64,000 bases of DNA from Oceanobacillus sojae (GTDB lineage: Bacteria; Bacillota; Bacilli; Bacillales; Amphibacillaceae), in NCBI RefSeq assembly GCF_900162665.1, contig NZ_LT727811.1, positions 500,063-564,062 on the forward strand, written 5' to 3'. Below are positions 44,305-55,236 of this stretch, piece by piece. The notes beneath the pieces are model-generated. The model worked only from the letters and a program-made list of their open reading frames with translations, searched no databases and had not been told where the DNA came from. Each line of letters starts with the position of its first letter. The first letter of the stretch is position 1. The position numbers and the translations under genes are program-made.

Positions 44305-46236
44305 TTATTCTGAAAAATAACCTCCAGCACCCATCAGCTCAATTAAACGGTCAATAATCACTTCCCGATTTTTTGCTCCGGCCAAGTAATTCACATGATA
44401 AGATTCGGCAACCAGCTCAATAATACGAGGAAAGATCTGATTAAACATATGTGTATCCTGTTTATTTACTGCCAATCCGATAATTAATTTTACTTCATTG
44501 CTGTCCCAATCAACTGGTGTATCTGGTATCAATATAATTAGACCTGTCTTATCTGCCTCATATTTCATTGTATGTGGAATAGCCACCCCGCTTGGATAAG
44601 AAGTAGCGGAAATTTTTTCTCTCTGATTTAATTTCTCCAGATAATCTGTCGGCACATAGTTATTTTGTTGAAATACACCTGAGATTGTTTGCATGATTTG
44701 TTTCTTTGATAAATCTTCATCTAGATGAATGAAGAATTCCTCTTTGATAAGCTCCGGAATTTTCATTTTAATAAATTGAACATATTTGTGATGCTTGATT
44801 TCTTCAATTTGTCTTCGGATTAATGCGATATCATGCTTTGTTATAAATTCATGTATACTTACGATTTCTGCATTAATCGTGGCAAAGGCATTCTCTACCT
44901 GGTTAGCATCTAGGGTTGTAATAATAAATTCTGGTGAAAGAAGTGCACTTATCTCACTGATATCTTCATATACCCCTGCCACTTCCAGATCATCCTCAAA
45001 ATTTCTTTTAATAACGTGCTGAATATCTGACTGCTGTGATAGATAGGCAGGAGTAATAATAATCGTTTTAATTTTTTGTTCTTCCTCCGGCTGACTATTC
45101 AGGTAAGAGCCGATATGCAATGCGAGAAAAGCAATCTCATCATCATTGATTTCAACATCCAGATCATTGGCTAATACAGATGCCAGATAGACTGAGATAT
45201 CAAAAATAATCGGATACTTAATACGTATGTTTAAGACACTCAGGTTTCTTGTATATTTATTTTGTAATAAGCGATTATAGAGATTTTGGATATGAATCAG
45301 GAGCCGATTTCTAAATGAATCGTTATCAAAATCAACCATATAGACTTCACTTATTTCCTGGATAGCATGATCTAAAGCCTTAGCGATATCATTACTTGTA
45401 TAGTTATTTACCAGTGTCTTATCCGGGTTGGATTGTCCGTCAAATAAGATAGATAGCTCGTCTTTATCTGCTTGAGAAAGGCGAATCTGATAATTTTCAT
45501 ACAACCGCTCCGCTATTTCTTCCACTATCTGAAAGCTGACAGCAGTCCGATTTTCAACTTGATAAGAGCTCTTTTCTAATTGTTCATCGTCTGAAGCGCG
45601 ATCTACAGCTATCGCTAAATGCAGAATAAAATTTTTGCAAAAATACGTATTTGGATGCACATCATATTTTTCAAAGCTTTCTTTACTTAATTTCATTAAT
45701 GCTTGCAGGGAGATATCCCCTAAAAACATCTGGATTTCCTGCTCTAAGGAGGTACTGGTCGGTTTCGAATAATCGATTAAATCAATCATCAGCTTTCTGC
45801 GGCTCTTTTCATTTCCTTTTAACAAATATCGATGATGCTGTTGGGTAATCTGCAGCCCATGCTTATTTACTAACTGATTAAGCTGAGCCATATCCGATCG
45901 TATGGTTGCATCAGAAACATATAACGTATCTGCTAAATCAAACAAATCCAAACCGCGTTCAGACCTTTTAATCAGGCGCCTCAATATATAAAAACGTCTG
46001 CTCTCCGCATGACTTGTAGTGTTTGTGCCTTTATGAACCTGCTTGTTTTCTTCTCCAATGCGATAGCCTGCTCTGCTGGATTCAATCAGGTTGGGATGCT
46101 TTTCATTGATTGCTTTCACATAATTCCGAACCGTACGATCACTTACACTTAAAGCCTCTGCCAACGTTTTGGAAGATACATAATGTTCTCCTGTCAGTTT
46201 TCTTAAATAATCTAAGAGCATTTCTGTGTTGTTCAT
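44305..46236 (-). CDS. licR: LicR-type PRD transcriptional regulator with EIIB- and EIIA-like domains
   Basis: Seen: 643 residues (B. subtilis LicR is 641). Two helix-turn-helix segments fill about 1-130, PRD1 about 180-280, PRD2 about 290-390. An EIIB-like domain spans about 400-490 and a PTS EIIA-2 domain about 500-640, with phosphorylated His in GVAIPHTM. The EIIB-like domain has TPAYLSQ where a Cys is usual. ATG 46236 is chosen because it is nine bases after AAGGA. Known: LicR activates the lichenan/cellobiose operon when dephosphorylated at its EIIA domain by the transporter. Here it lies downstream of the PTS genes, not upstream. Confidence 0.9.
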   Translation of the reverse strand: MNNTEMLLDYLRKLTGEHYVSSKTLAEALSVSDRTVRNYVKAINEKHPNLIESSRAGYRIGEENKQVHKGTNTTSHAESRRFYILRRLIKRSERGLDLFDLADTLYVSDATIRSDMAQLNQLVNKHGLQITQQHHRYLLKGNEKSRRKLMIDLIDYSKPTSTSLEQEIQMFLGDISLQALMKLSKESFEKYDVHPNTYFCKNFILHLAIAVDRASDDEQLEKSSYQVENRTAVSFQIVEEIAERLYENYQIRLSQADKDELSILFDGQSNPDKTLVNNYTSNDIAKALDHAIQEISEVYMVDFDNDSFRNRLLIHIQNLYNRLLQNKYTRNLSVLNIRIKYPIIFDISVYLASVLANDLDVEINDDEIAFLALHIGSYLNSQPEEEQKIKTIIITPAYLSQQSDIQHVIKRNFEDDLEVAGVYEDISEISALLSPEFIITTLDANQVENAFATINAEIVSIHEFITKHDIALIRRQIEEIKHHKYVQFIKMKIPELIKEEFFIHLDEDLSKKQIMQTISGVFQQNNYVPTDYLEKLNQREKISATSYPSGVAIPHTMKYEADKTGLIILIPDTPVDWDSNEVKLIIGLAVNKQDTHMFNQIFPRIIELVAESYHVNYLAGAKNREVIIDRLIELMGAGGYFSE

Positions 46237-46256
46237 AATAATCATTCCTTATAGAG

Positions 46257-46285
46257 AAAAAAGGGGTGCCCGCCACCCCTTTTTT
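46257..46285 (-). terminator. Terminator between the GH1 gene and licR
   Basis: Perfect 12-bp stem AAAAAAGGGGTG (46257-46268) and CACCCCTTTTTT (46274-46285). Its A/T arms give T-tails on both strands. It sits 11 bp past the GH1 stop, so licR is either read through or has its own promoter in the 51-bp gap. Confidence 0.85.
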
Positions 46286-46295
46286 CTATTACTGC

Positions 46296-49005
<2,710 letters not shown>

Positions 49006-49009
<4 letters not shown>

Positions 49010-49332
49010 CCCTTCAGTTCTTTATATAGTTTAATCATTTCCTGCATCATATTTATTTCTGTCTTTACTGTCATTAAGGTATCCTGTGCGTGACCAAACA
49101 ATGGCGAGTATGGAATATCAATTCCTTCCGCTTCTTTTTGCAGCATATTTGTTTGCGCCTGATGAGCAGTTCCTACTTCGTCATTTGCCTCTTTTATTAA
49201 TCGATTTGCTTCTTCAAAGTTAGCTTCTGAAGCTTTATTCACCGCTTGAAATACCAATTCGCGCGCATTTCCTGCATGGAGTATCACCTGCATGGAAATG
49301 GATACTAATTCATCTTTGCTTACTTCTTCCAT
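49006..49332 (-). CDS. licA: PTS lactose/cellobiose-family EIIA
   Basis: Seen: 108 residues, all helical. His81 in FGHAQDTLM is the family's phosphorylated His. Also seen are the conserved ILHAGNARELVFQA and AHQAQTNMLQKEAEG segments. The gene lies 2 bp after the EIIB stop and overlaps EIIC by 4 bp. Known: EIIA receives phosphate from HPr and passes it to EIIB, and can phosphorylate the PRD regulator indirectly. Gene order here is EIIB, EIIA, EIIC; in B. subtilis it is licB, licC, licA. Confidence 0.94.
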
Positions 49333-49334
49333 AA

Positions 49335-49652
49335 TTACTCGCCGCCTTCAAGATAATCTTTTGCTACTTTAACCAGTCCCTTGCCATCGAGGGCACCGTA
49401 AACTCGTTGTGGAATAATTCCTGCTTTAACTCCTGCTTCTTCACAGGCTCCCTGCACTTCTTCAATCATATATTTTAAATGTGGTGCCACTAGTAATAAG
49501 TCAATTTCATTTAAGTGGTTATGCACTTCAGATTCACTTTTTGCTTTGAATTCGATATCTGCTTTCTCCTTCTTCGCAGCTTTTCTTGCCGCCGCAGCCA
49601 TAAATCCTGAAGATGCTCCTGCTCCACAGATTAATAATACTTTTTTAGCCAT
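49335..49652 (-). CDS. licB: PTS lactose/cellobiose-family EIIB
   Basis: Seen: 105 residues from ATG 49652 (MAKKVLLICGAGASSGFMA), with the phosphorylated Cys9 in the phosphatase-like loop CGAGASSGF. The open frame extends 14 codons further, but the chosen ATG has AAGGGGAAG upstream. First gene of the beta-glucoside operon (EIIB, EIIA, EIIC, GH1). Known: EIIB of this class phosphorylates cellobiose-like disaccharides at the 6-position during import. Confidence 0.93.
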   Translation of the reverse strand: MAKKVLLICGAGASSGFMAAAARKAAKKEKADIEFKAKSESEVHNHLNEIDLLLVAPHLKYMIEEVQGACEEAGVKAGIIPQRVYGALDGKGLVKVAKDYLEGGE

Positions 49653-49695
49653 AATTAACTTCCCCTTTCTTGTATGGTTCAAGTTTATCAACACC

Positions 49696-49737
49696 GGTAA
49701 GCGATTACATTTAAATCTATTTCCTCGTATTAGGAAA
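49696..49737 (-). promoter_or_regulatory. cre site and inverted repeat upstream of the lic operon
   Basis: On the minus strand TGTAATCGCTTACC (complement of 49696-49709) fits the cre consensus with one terminal mismatch, about 45 bases before the EIIB start. Further upstream TTTCCT-AATACG-AGGAAA (complement of 49720-49737) is a perfect 6-bp inverted repeat. Inferred: CcpA repression site plus a candidate LicR activator site; hexamers TTTCCT and TTAAAT spaced 17 bp could be the promoter. Confidence 0.55.
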
Positions 49738-49798
49738 GAGGATTAAACCAGAAAACAGGAGCATATACAATCATGTTTTCAGCACTTCCGAAAAACCA

Positions 49799-49843
49799 AA
49801 TAAGACACATTCTGCTTCGCTAATAAGCAGAATGTGTCTTATT
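49799..49843 (-). terminator. Terminator of nagB with perfect 18-bp stem
   Basis: 49799-49816 and 49826-49843 are perfect reverse complements (left arm AATAAGACACATTCTGCT), loop nine bases. On the minus strand TTTGGTTTTTC follows. It lies 15 bp past the nagB stop. Confidence 0.85.
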
Positions 49844-49858
49844 TTACTTTAAGTAATA

Positions 49859-50599
49859 TTATTTTTTCGTCTCTTCACCCAACAAAGATGCTGCTTCCTC
49901 ATCAATAATAACAATGACATTATCCTTATCTCTGAGTGCAGTTGCAGGGCAGTCTGTAGAAACTTCCCCTTCCAGAAGGTTTTTCACTGCTTCACTTTTA
50001 CGTTTTCCAGATACAAGCAGGATAACTTTCTCTGCTTCCAGAATCTCAGTAAATCCCAATGTTATCATTTCTGTCGGGGCTGCATCTCTTTCAATATTGT
50101 ATTCTCTCATGGTACTTTCAATGGTAGAATCATCATGTTCTGCCAGGAAAATAGTCGAATCAAAAGGCGTCCCGGGTTCATTGGCTCCAATATGCCCATT
50201 GGTTCCTAATCCAAGCACCTGAACATCTCTCGGATAAGCATTTAACACTTCTTTATATCTGTTGATTTCTTCCTCTTTATTTTCGGCCTCTCCATTAATT
50301 AAAAAGATTTCCTTCGGCTGTGTATTAATTTTGTTATAAAAATTTTCATACATAAAAGTGTTTACCGTATATACAGCGTCCTTAGGGCCAATATATTCAT
50401 CCAGATTCATCATCACCGTATTACTGATATCCAGTCCGTTATTTACTCCTTCTACAAGCAAAGTAAATAATCCTCTTGGTGAGCCGCCTGTTGTCATTGA
50501 TATCACCGGCTGTTCCTTTGTTTCCATGACATCTTTAATAATTTCATACCCTTTTTCCGACATTTCCTCATAGTTTTTCACAAAAATAGTTTTCATCAT
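49859..50599 (-). CDS. nagB: Glucosamine-6-phosphate deaminase
   Basis: Seen: about 246 residues. MTTGGSPRGLFTLLVEG is the phosphate loop, MMNLDEYIG the catalytic Asp region and GLGTNGHIGANEPGTPF the active-site His region, all typical of NagB. Starts are possible at 50608, 50599 and 50596. None has a close RBS; AAAGGAGGG lies upstream of a 24-base palindrome (see that entry). Known: converts glucosamine-6-phosphate to fructose-6-phosphate and ammonia. It lies 57 bp or more after an EIICB permease gene, with no nagA nearby. Confidence 0.95.
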   Translation of the reverse strand: MMKTIFVKNYEEMSEKGYEIIKDVMETKEQPVISMTTGGSPRGLFTLLVEGVNNGLDISNTVMMNLDEYIGPKDAVYTVNTFMYENFYNKINTQPKEIFLINGEAENKEEEINRYKEVLNAYPRDVQVLGLGTNGHIGANEPGTPFDSTIFLAEHDDSTIESTMREYNIERDAAPTEMITLGFTEILEAEKVILLVSGKRKSEAVKNLLEGEVSTDCPATALRDKDNVIVIIDEEAASLLGEETKK

Positions 50600-50605
50600 T
50601 TTTAT

Positions 50606-50629
50606 CATTAAAACAACCCTGTTTTAATG
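50606..50629 (-). promoter_or_regulatory. Palindrome between Shine-Dalgarno and start codon of nagB
   Basis: CATTAAAACA-ACCC-TGTTTTAATG is a perfect 10-bp inverted repeat. The nagB site GGAGGG lies at 50635-50640 (minus strand), five bases before the hairpin, and ATG 50599 begins six bases after it. If the hairpin folds, effective spacing is about 11 bases. It may be a structured spacer controlling translation or a DNA operator. Confidence 0.5.
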
Positions 50630-50665
50630 AATGTCCCTCCTTTATTACAATCCTTTTTATATAGC

Positions 50666-52261
50666 TTATTTCTTTACTTCCTGCTTCAAAGCTCGAGCAG
50701 CTTGTTCCACTTTTCCGCCATAAACAACCTGAATATTTTTTTGATCAATTTTTACAATTCCCATAGATCCTGTTTCCTTTAATAAGGCTTCATTAACTAC
50801 AGAAGTATCATTAAGTATCAATCGTAATCTGGAAATACAATTATCGATCTCAACAATATTTTCTTTTCCTCCAAGCGCAGTCATAATTTGTGTACCTAGA
50901 TTATCTCCCTCCTTTGTTGAAGCCTCCAGATTTGTATCTTCAGTTGTTTCTTCCGAATCGGATGTCCTTCCCGGAGTCTTGACATCCATCTTTTCAATAA
51001 CGAATTTGAAAACAAAGTAGTAAGCAACTGCATAGAAAATACCAACAAGTACAATTAAATACCATCTCGTATAGGTTCCTTGTAAAATACCGAAAATCGT
51101 TAAATCAATCAAGCCGCCGCCAGCATTTCCGACAGCTACACCCATTACTGTCATCAGGAAGAATGAGAGGCCGGCCATAAATGCATGAAACACCCATAAA
51201 ACTGGCGAAATAAAGATAAAAGCAAATTCAATTGGCTCGGTAATACCTGTCAGAAAAGCTGTTAATGCTGCAGCAAGGAGCATCCCTTTTACCTTTGGAC
51301 GATTTTTCAAATAAGCTGTTTTATACATGGCATAACATGCTGCCGGGAGACCAAACACCATAAAAGCATGTGTCCCTTGTGTTAAGAAGCGTGTTGCAGC
51401 TCTTAATGTTTCCATATCCGGCTGTGCAGATGCAAGTGATGCGTTAAATATAGATAATGCCCCAGATACCGTCTGTCCGTCTACAACCGCCGTACCGCCT
51501 ATTGGAGTAAAACGGATTAATTGGTTTAAAACATGATGCAGTCCTGTAGGAATAAGCAATCTCTCGGAAAAGCCGTATAAGAATGTCCCAATCGCACCCG
51601 ACCGCCCGATTAATCCACCTAAACCATTGATAGCTGTATTAAAGTATGGCCAGATTAAATATGCAGCAAATGAAATAAATGGGATCGTTACAATAATCAT
51701 AATCGGAACAAAACGGTTACCGCTAAAAAAGCTGAAAGCAGTAGGCAATTGTTTTGTATGGTACCGATTATGGATAAAAGCAGTCCATAATCCAACAAGA
51801 ATACCTCCAAAAACACCCATCCGATAGGTAAATACACCAAGCATTAATTCATAGGCATTTGATATTTCCACTGCCCGTACCTGATTCATGCCTTCTTGTA
51901 ACAGATGCTCCACGGATGTCGTTTCTGCGGTTATACCATTCAGTTTTAGGAAATAACCGATAACTACATGGAAGATAACAAATGCAATGACTACAGAAAA
52001 ACCGGCTATCTCTTTATCCTCTCTTGCCATTCCAATAGCTACAGAAACAGCAAATAGAATTGGAAGCAGTGCAAACATCATGGAAACAATCGCCTGCACC
52101 CCGCCAATAATGTTTTGAATGATGACAGCGTTAGCAAAAGTTTCACCAACAAGTGATGGATTTTGCAAAATGGAAACAATACCTAGTAATAATCCTGAAG
52201 CAATAATAATGGATAATGGACCCATTAATGTCTTTCCAAACTTTTGAATCTTTGTTCTCAC
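50666..52261 (-). CDS. PTS EIICB permease of the glucose/alpha-glucoside/amino-sugar family
   Basis: Seen: 531 residues. About ten EIIC helices contain FSERLLIPTGLHHVLNQLIR and GITEPIEFAFIF; a Thr/Glu-rich linker follows, then EIIB with phosphorylated Cys in EIDNCISRLRLIL. GTG 52261 follows GGAGG by eight bases; an in-frame GTG nine bases earlier lies in that site. It is a relative of the EIICB at 22508. Followed by nagB, so it probably imports an amino sugar or a derivative as the 6-phosphate. No EIIA is encoded here; a shared EIIA-Glc is implied. Could instead be a MalX-like permease. Confidence 0.9.
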   Translation of the reverse strand: MRTKIQKFGKTLMGPLSIIIASGLLLGIVSILQNPSLVGETFANAVIIQNIIGGVQAIVSMMFALLPILFAVSVAIGMAREDKEIAGFSVVIAFVIFHVVIGYFLKLNGITAETTSVEHLLQEGMNQVRAVEISNAYELMLGVFTYRMGVFGGILVGLWTAFIHNRYHTKQLPTAFSFFSGNRFVPIMIIVTIPFISFAAYLIWPYFNTAINGLGGLIGRSGAIGTFLYGFSERLLIPTGLHHVLNQLIRFTPIGGTAVVDGQTVSGALSIFNASLASAQPDMETLRAATRFLTQGTHAFMVFGLPAACYAMYKTAYLKNRPKVKGMLLAAALTAFLTGITEPIEFAFIFISPVLWVFHAFMAGLSFFLMTVMGVAVGNAGGGLIDLTIFGILQGTYTRWYLIVLVGIFYAVAYYFVFKFVIEKMDVKTPGRTSDSEETTEDTNLEASTKEGDNLGTQIMTALGGKENIVEIDNCISRLRLILNDTSVVNEALLKETGSMGIVKIDQKNIQVVYGGKVEQAARALKQEVKK

Positions 52262-52874
52262 ATGACACACCTCCGTTTATCTGGCTGGCACTTGCAAAAT
52301 CATATTATCTATTTTAATTGATTTAACGTAATTAACCGCCTCCAAATAAGTAATTAATTTGTATAATATCTTCTCTAGAGAAACTGAGCTTATAGAAAGC
52401 CTTTTCATCGCGATTTAAGAGTGATTGTATCACCATCGAATGACCTGAACAATATCCTTTCCCTTTTTTAAATTCATAATCTGTTTCTGATTTTCCATTC
52501 AAATTCGGATTAAATATTCAGGCAGTCTTTTCAATTTGATTTAAGATGTTAAAAAGTCCGACTGAATGCAGATCGGGAAGGATATCAAGAAAAATTTTAT
52601 CCATTCAACAATATGTAATCCTTACAAATTTCTATAAAATCAGAACTTGAAATGAATCTGTAAAACAGCTTTATCAAACAGGAATTAACCTTAAGAAACG
52701 TTGTTATATCAAAGTTTAAGCCCACAGTATTATATTTCCGGTGCTAAATGATTATTCAAGATGTGATTATTCAATCTTCTTCTCTTCCAAATATTGTACT
52801 GTCTATTTTCAAGTGATACGATTAGCGCAAATATAGCCACCTGGTATGACAATAATTTTAAAGGAGAAGATACA
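52262..52874. promoter_or_regulatory. Divergent control region between EIICB and the M20 amidase
   Basis: 613 bp without a gene. For the amidase a promoter is proposed: TTGTAC (52794-52799), 17-bp spacer, TACGAT (52817-52822). TGATTATTCAA occurs twice (52749-52759, 52764-52774), 15 bp apart, just upstream: candidate regulator sites. The rest is AT-rich with no clear structure. The promoter of the EIICB gene must lie near 52262-52350 on the minus strand. Confidence 0.45.
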
Positions 52875-54131
52875 ATGAAAGTAAATTTAGATAGAATTAT
52901 TAAAGATATCGAGACATTAGCAACTTTTACATCTACACCAAATCACGGGGTTACTCGCTCCTCCTATTCAAAAGAAGATAAGCTGGCAAAAGCGTATATA
53001 AAAAATGAGATGGAGAAAATCGGCTTAAACGTATGGGAGGATGGATTTTCAACACTTTTCGGACGCAGAGAAGGGAAAAATCCAGATACTCCAGTCATCA
53101 TGATTGGTTCCCATTATGATTCTGTTGTTAACGGAGGAGCTTTTGACGGAACAGCAGGTACTATCGCTGCATTAGAGGTCTTACGTGTTTTTCATGAAAA
53201 CAATATTGAAAACGAATTCCCGATCGAAATGATTGCCATGAATGCTGAAGAAGGAGAAACATTCGGACCGAGTACCGGTGTATCCAATTCAAGAGCACTT
53301 GTCGGCACGTTAACAGAAGAGGAATTAGATAAAGTAAAAAATAGGCATGGTCAAACGAAAAGAGAAGCCATGAAGGAATACGGCTTGATTCCAGATTTAA
53401 AAAACGCAATGAGAGACAAAGAATCCATTAGAAATTTTATTGAACTGCATATTGAACAAGGGCCTATTCTTGACAGTACGGATACACCCGTCGGACTTAT
53501 TGAATATATTCCAGGAATAGGAAGATACAAAGTCAATTTTCATGGGGAGCTGGCTGATTCCACTGCACCGATGGCAAATCGGAGGGATGCTCTGCTTGCA
53601 GCGTCACAGTTTGTTTCAGCTGTAAATCAGATTATTGAAGGATTAGGAGAAGGTATTACAGGAATGGTTGGAGAATTGGATATTTCGCCAAATTCGCATC
53701 AATTTGTTCCGGATTTTGTACAGGCAAAAGTGGAGGTTAGAACCTTTGATGCAGAAATGCTTCAGGAGATTAACTTACGTGAGCAATTGACAGAAGTATT
53801 AAACGAGATTACTAAACGGACAAACGTAGAAACAGAATTAATTGAAATGGCCAGAATCGGCTATAGTAATCCTACACCGCCAAGTATTATGTTAAAAGAA
53901 AATGTAAATATTATGAAGGAAATATGCGAAAAACTGAATTACAAATATACGATTATTAATAATGGCACAGGACATGATGCCATGATAACGGCCGATTTTA
54001 TTCCAACAAATATGATTTATGTCCCAAGCAAGGATGGTATTTCTCATCATCCAGATGAATGGACAGATTATGAGGATTTAGAAAAGGGCATTAATGTAAT
54101 GCTCCATTTAGTAATGGAAATATGTAAATAG
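52875..54131 (+). CDS. M20 hydantoinase/carbamoylase-family amidase with altered dimer loop
   Basis: Seen: 418 residues. Metal segments are GSHYDSVVNGGAFDG, AEEGETFGPSTG, LHIEQGPILDS and GTGHDAMITADF. In the dimer-interface loop, where the paralogue at 16687 has GEASHSGTTPM with its conserved His, this protein reads GELADSTAPM: one residue shorter and without the His. ATG 52875 follows AAGGAG. Known: family hydrolyses N-carbamoyl amino acids or allantoate. Inferred: changed substrate; divergent from an EIICB/nagB operon, it may deacylate an amino-sugar derivative. This is speculative. Confidence 0.88.
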   Translation: MKVNLDRIIKDIETLATFTSTPNHGVTRSSYSKEDKLAKAYIKNEMEKIGLNVWEDGFSTLFGRREGKNPDTPVIMIGSHYDSVVNGGAFDGTAGTIAALEVLRVFHENNIENEFPIEMIAMNAEEGETFGPSTGVSNSRALVGTLTEEELDKVKNRHGQTKREAMKEYGLIPDLKNAMRDKESIRNFIELHIEQGPILDSTDTPVGLIEYIPGIGRYKVNFHGELADSTAPMANRRDALLAASQFVSAVNQIIEGLGEGITGMVGELDISPNSHQFVPDFVQAKVEVRTFDAEMLQEINLREQLTEVLNEITKRTNVETELIEMARIGYSNPTPPSIMLKENVNIMKEICEKLNYKYTIINNGTGHDAMITADFIPTNMIYVPSKDGISHHPDEWTDYEDLEKGINVMLHLVMEICK

Positions 54132-54152
54132 CCCTGTCAAAACAGGGTGAAT

Positions 54153-54200
54153 GATGCTTATACAGGGAGAATACGTTTCCTGCATAAGCATCTCTTTTTT
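54153..54200 (+). terminator. Terminator of the M20 amidase gene
   Basis: Perfect 9-bp stem GATGCTTAT (54153-54161) and ATAAGCATC (54184-54192) with an inner CAGG/CCTG, followed by TCTTTTTT. A smaller CCCTGT/ACAGGG hairpin (54132-54147) lies right after the stop codon. Confidence 0.85.
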
Positions 54201-54219
54201 ATATAGAAAGGGACTTAAA

Positions 54220-54999
54220 TTATGATATATGCGCTTTCTTATAATTTGTAAACCCTTCGTACAGCAGACTGAGAATAAGGTTTAATGTACAAAAGGATGA
54301 ATCGTTCAGTTGATTGACCTTATTAATATTCGAAACCTGATAATACAAATTATAGTCAGCAATATAGGCTAACTCATTTCTTGAAAATACGGTAACAGAA
54401 ATCATTGGCACATTTTTTACTGCTATATTTTTAATCATGGAATCAATAGACTTCATGTTTCCGGAAAGGGATACAACCAGGATTAAATCATCCGAATTAA
54501 TCGTATTCGAAAGTAATTCAAGCTCGGTTTTACTGGGAATTATATTGAGATAAATATTGTGATTCCACAGGCATCTGGAGAATTCTTTTAACATTAAATC
54601 CTGTCCGTAGCCTGTCCCATAAGCAAAAATGCGTTTTGCATTTAATAAACGATGATAAATCTCCTCTAAGCTCTTATCTTCCTCAAAAAGCTTGATCGTT
54701 TCTGTAACATCCTTCAGTAAATTAGAGCTGTTAAAATAGTGGCTGTTACTTTGCAGATTTGCCTTGCTCATTCGTTCAGCTTCTTCTTTTAAGAAGTAAC
54801 GAAATTCGCTGTAGCCATGAAATCCAAGCTTTTTAGTTGTACGTATAACCGTCGAAGAGGAAACATTACAGTACTTCGCAACTTCTGTGACAGTTTTATC
54901 CTTACATACATCAATATTCTGACTGATAAAGCTGACGACGTGTAAATCATTATCATTTAATTCTTCATAATGCTTATTAATAAGTGCCTCCAGATTCAT
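54220..54999 (-). CDS. MurR/RpiR-family regulator (GlvR-like)
   Basis: Seen: 259 residues. An RpiR helix-turn-helix (NVSSSTVIRTTKKLGFHGYSE) and a SIS domain with IFAYGTGYGQDLMLKEFSR and ILVVSLSGNMKSIDSMI. Its N-terminus (INKHYEELNDNDLHVVSFI) resembles the regulator at 24238 (VNQYFDDLNENDLHIIKTI), pointing to paralogy. Known: such proteins accompany alpha-glucoside/amino-sugar EIICB permeases. Inferred: regulates the EIICB-nagB operon and the amidase next to it, since the EIICB at 50666 is likewise a paralogue of the one at 22508. AAGGAGAGA precedes the ATG. Confidence 0.9.
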   Translation of the reverse strand: MNLEALINKHYEELNDNDLHVVSFISQNIDVCKDKTVTEVAKYCNVSSSTVIRTTKKLGFHGYSEFRYFLKEEAERMSKANLQSNSHYFNSSNLLKDVTETIKLFEEDKSLEEIYHRLLNAKRIFAYGTGYGQDLMLKEFSRCLWNHNIYLNIIPSKTELELLSNTINSDDLILVVSLSGNMKSIDSMIKNIAVKNVPMISVTVFSRNELAYIADYNLYYQVSNINKVNQLNDSSFCTLNLILSLLYEGFTNYKKAHIS

Positions 55000-55190
55000 T
55001 TGCTGTCTCTCCTTAAAGTATGTTTTTATAAAAATCTCAGCACTATCTATTCCAAGGAATTGAATCCTGTTTCTTTTGAATAGTATAACACAATCTTTTT
55101 ATGTAAAAAGCGGTGAATAAATGCCAAGTCTCATACATTTAAGGGTGAGGATTTCCTGGTAATTTGTAAAATAAACTCTTAACAATGACA

Positions 55191-55230
55191 AAAGCACTTA
55201 AAAAGGTTCTTTCACCTATCTAAGTGCTTT
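55191..55230 (-). terminator. Terminator of the peptide/peptidase operon
   Basis: AAAGCACTTA (55191-55200) and TAAGTGCTTT (55221-55230) form a perfect 10-bp stem with an inner AGGT/ACCT pair. It lies 7 bp past the last stop codon of the operon on the minus strand. Confidence 0.75.
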
Positions 55231-55236
55231 ATCTTT

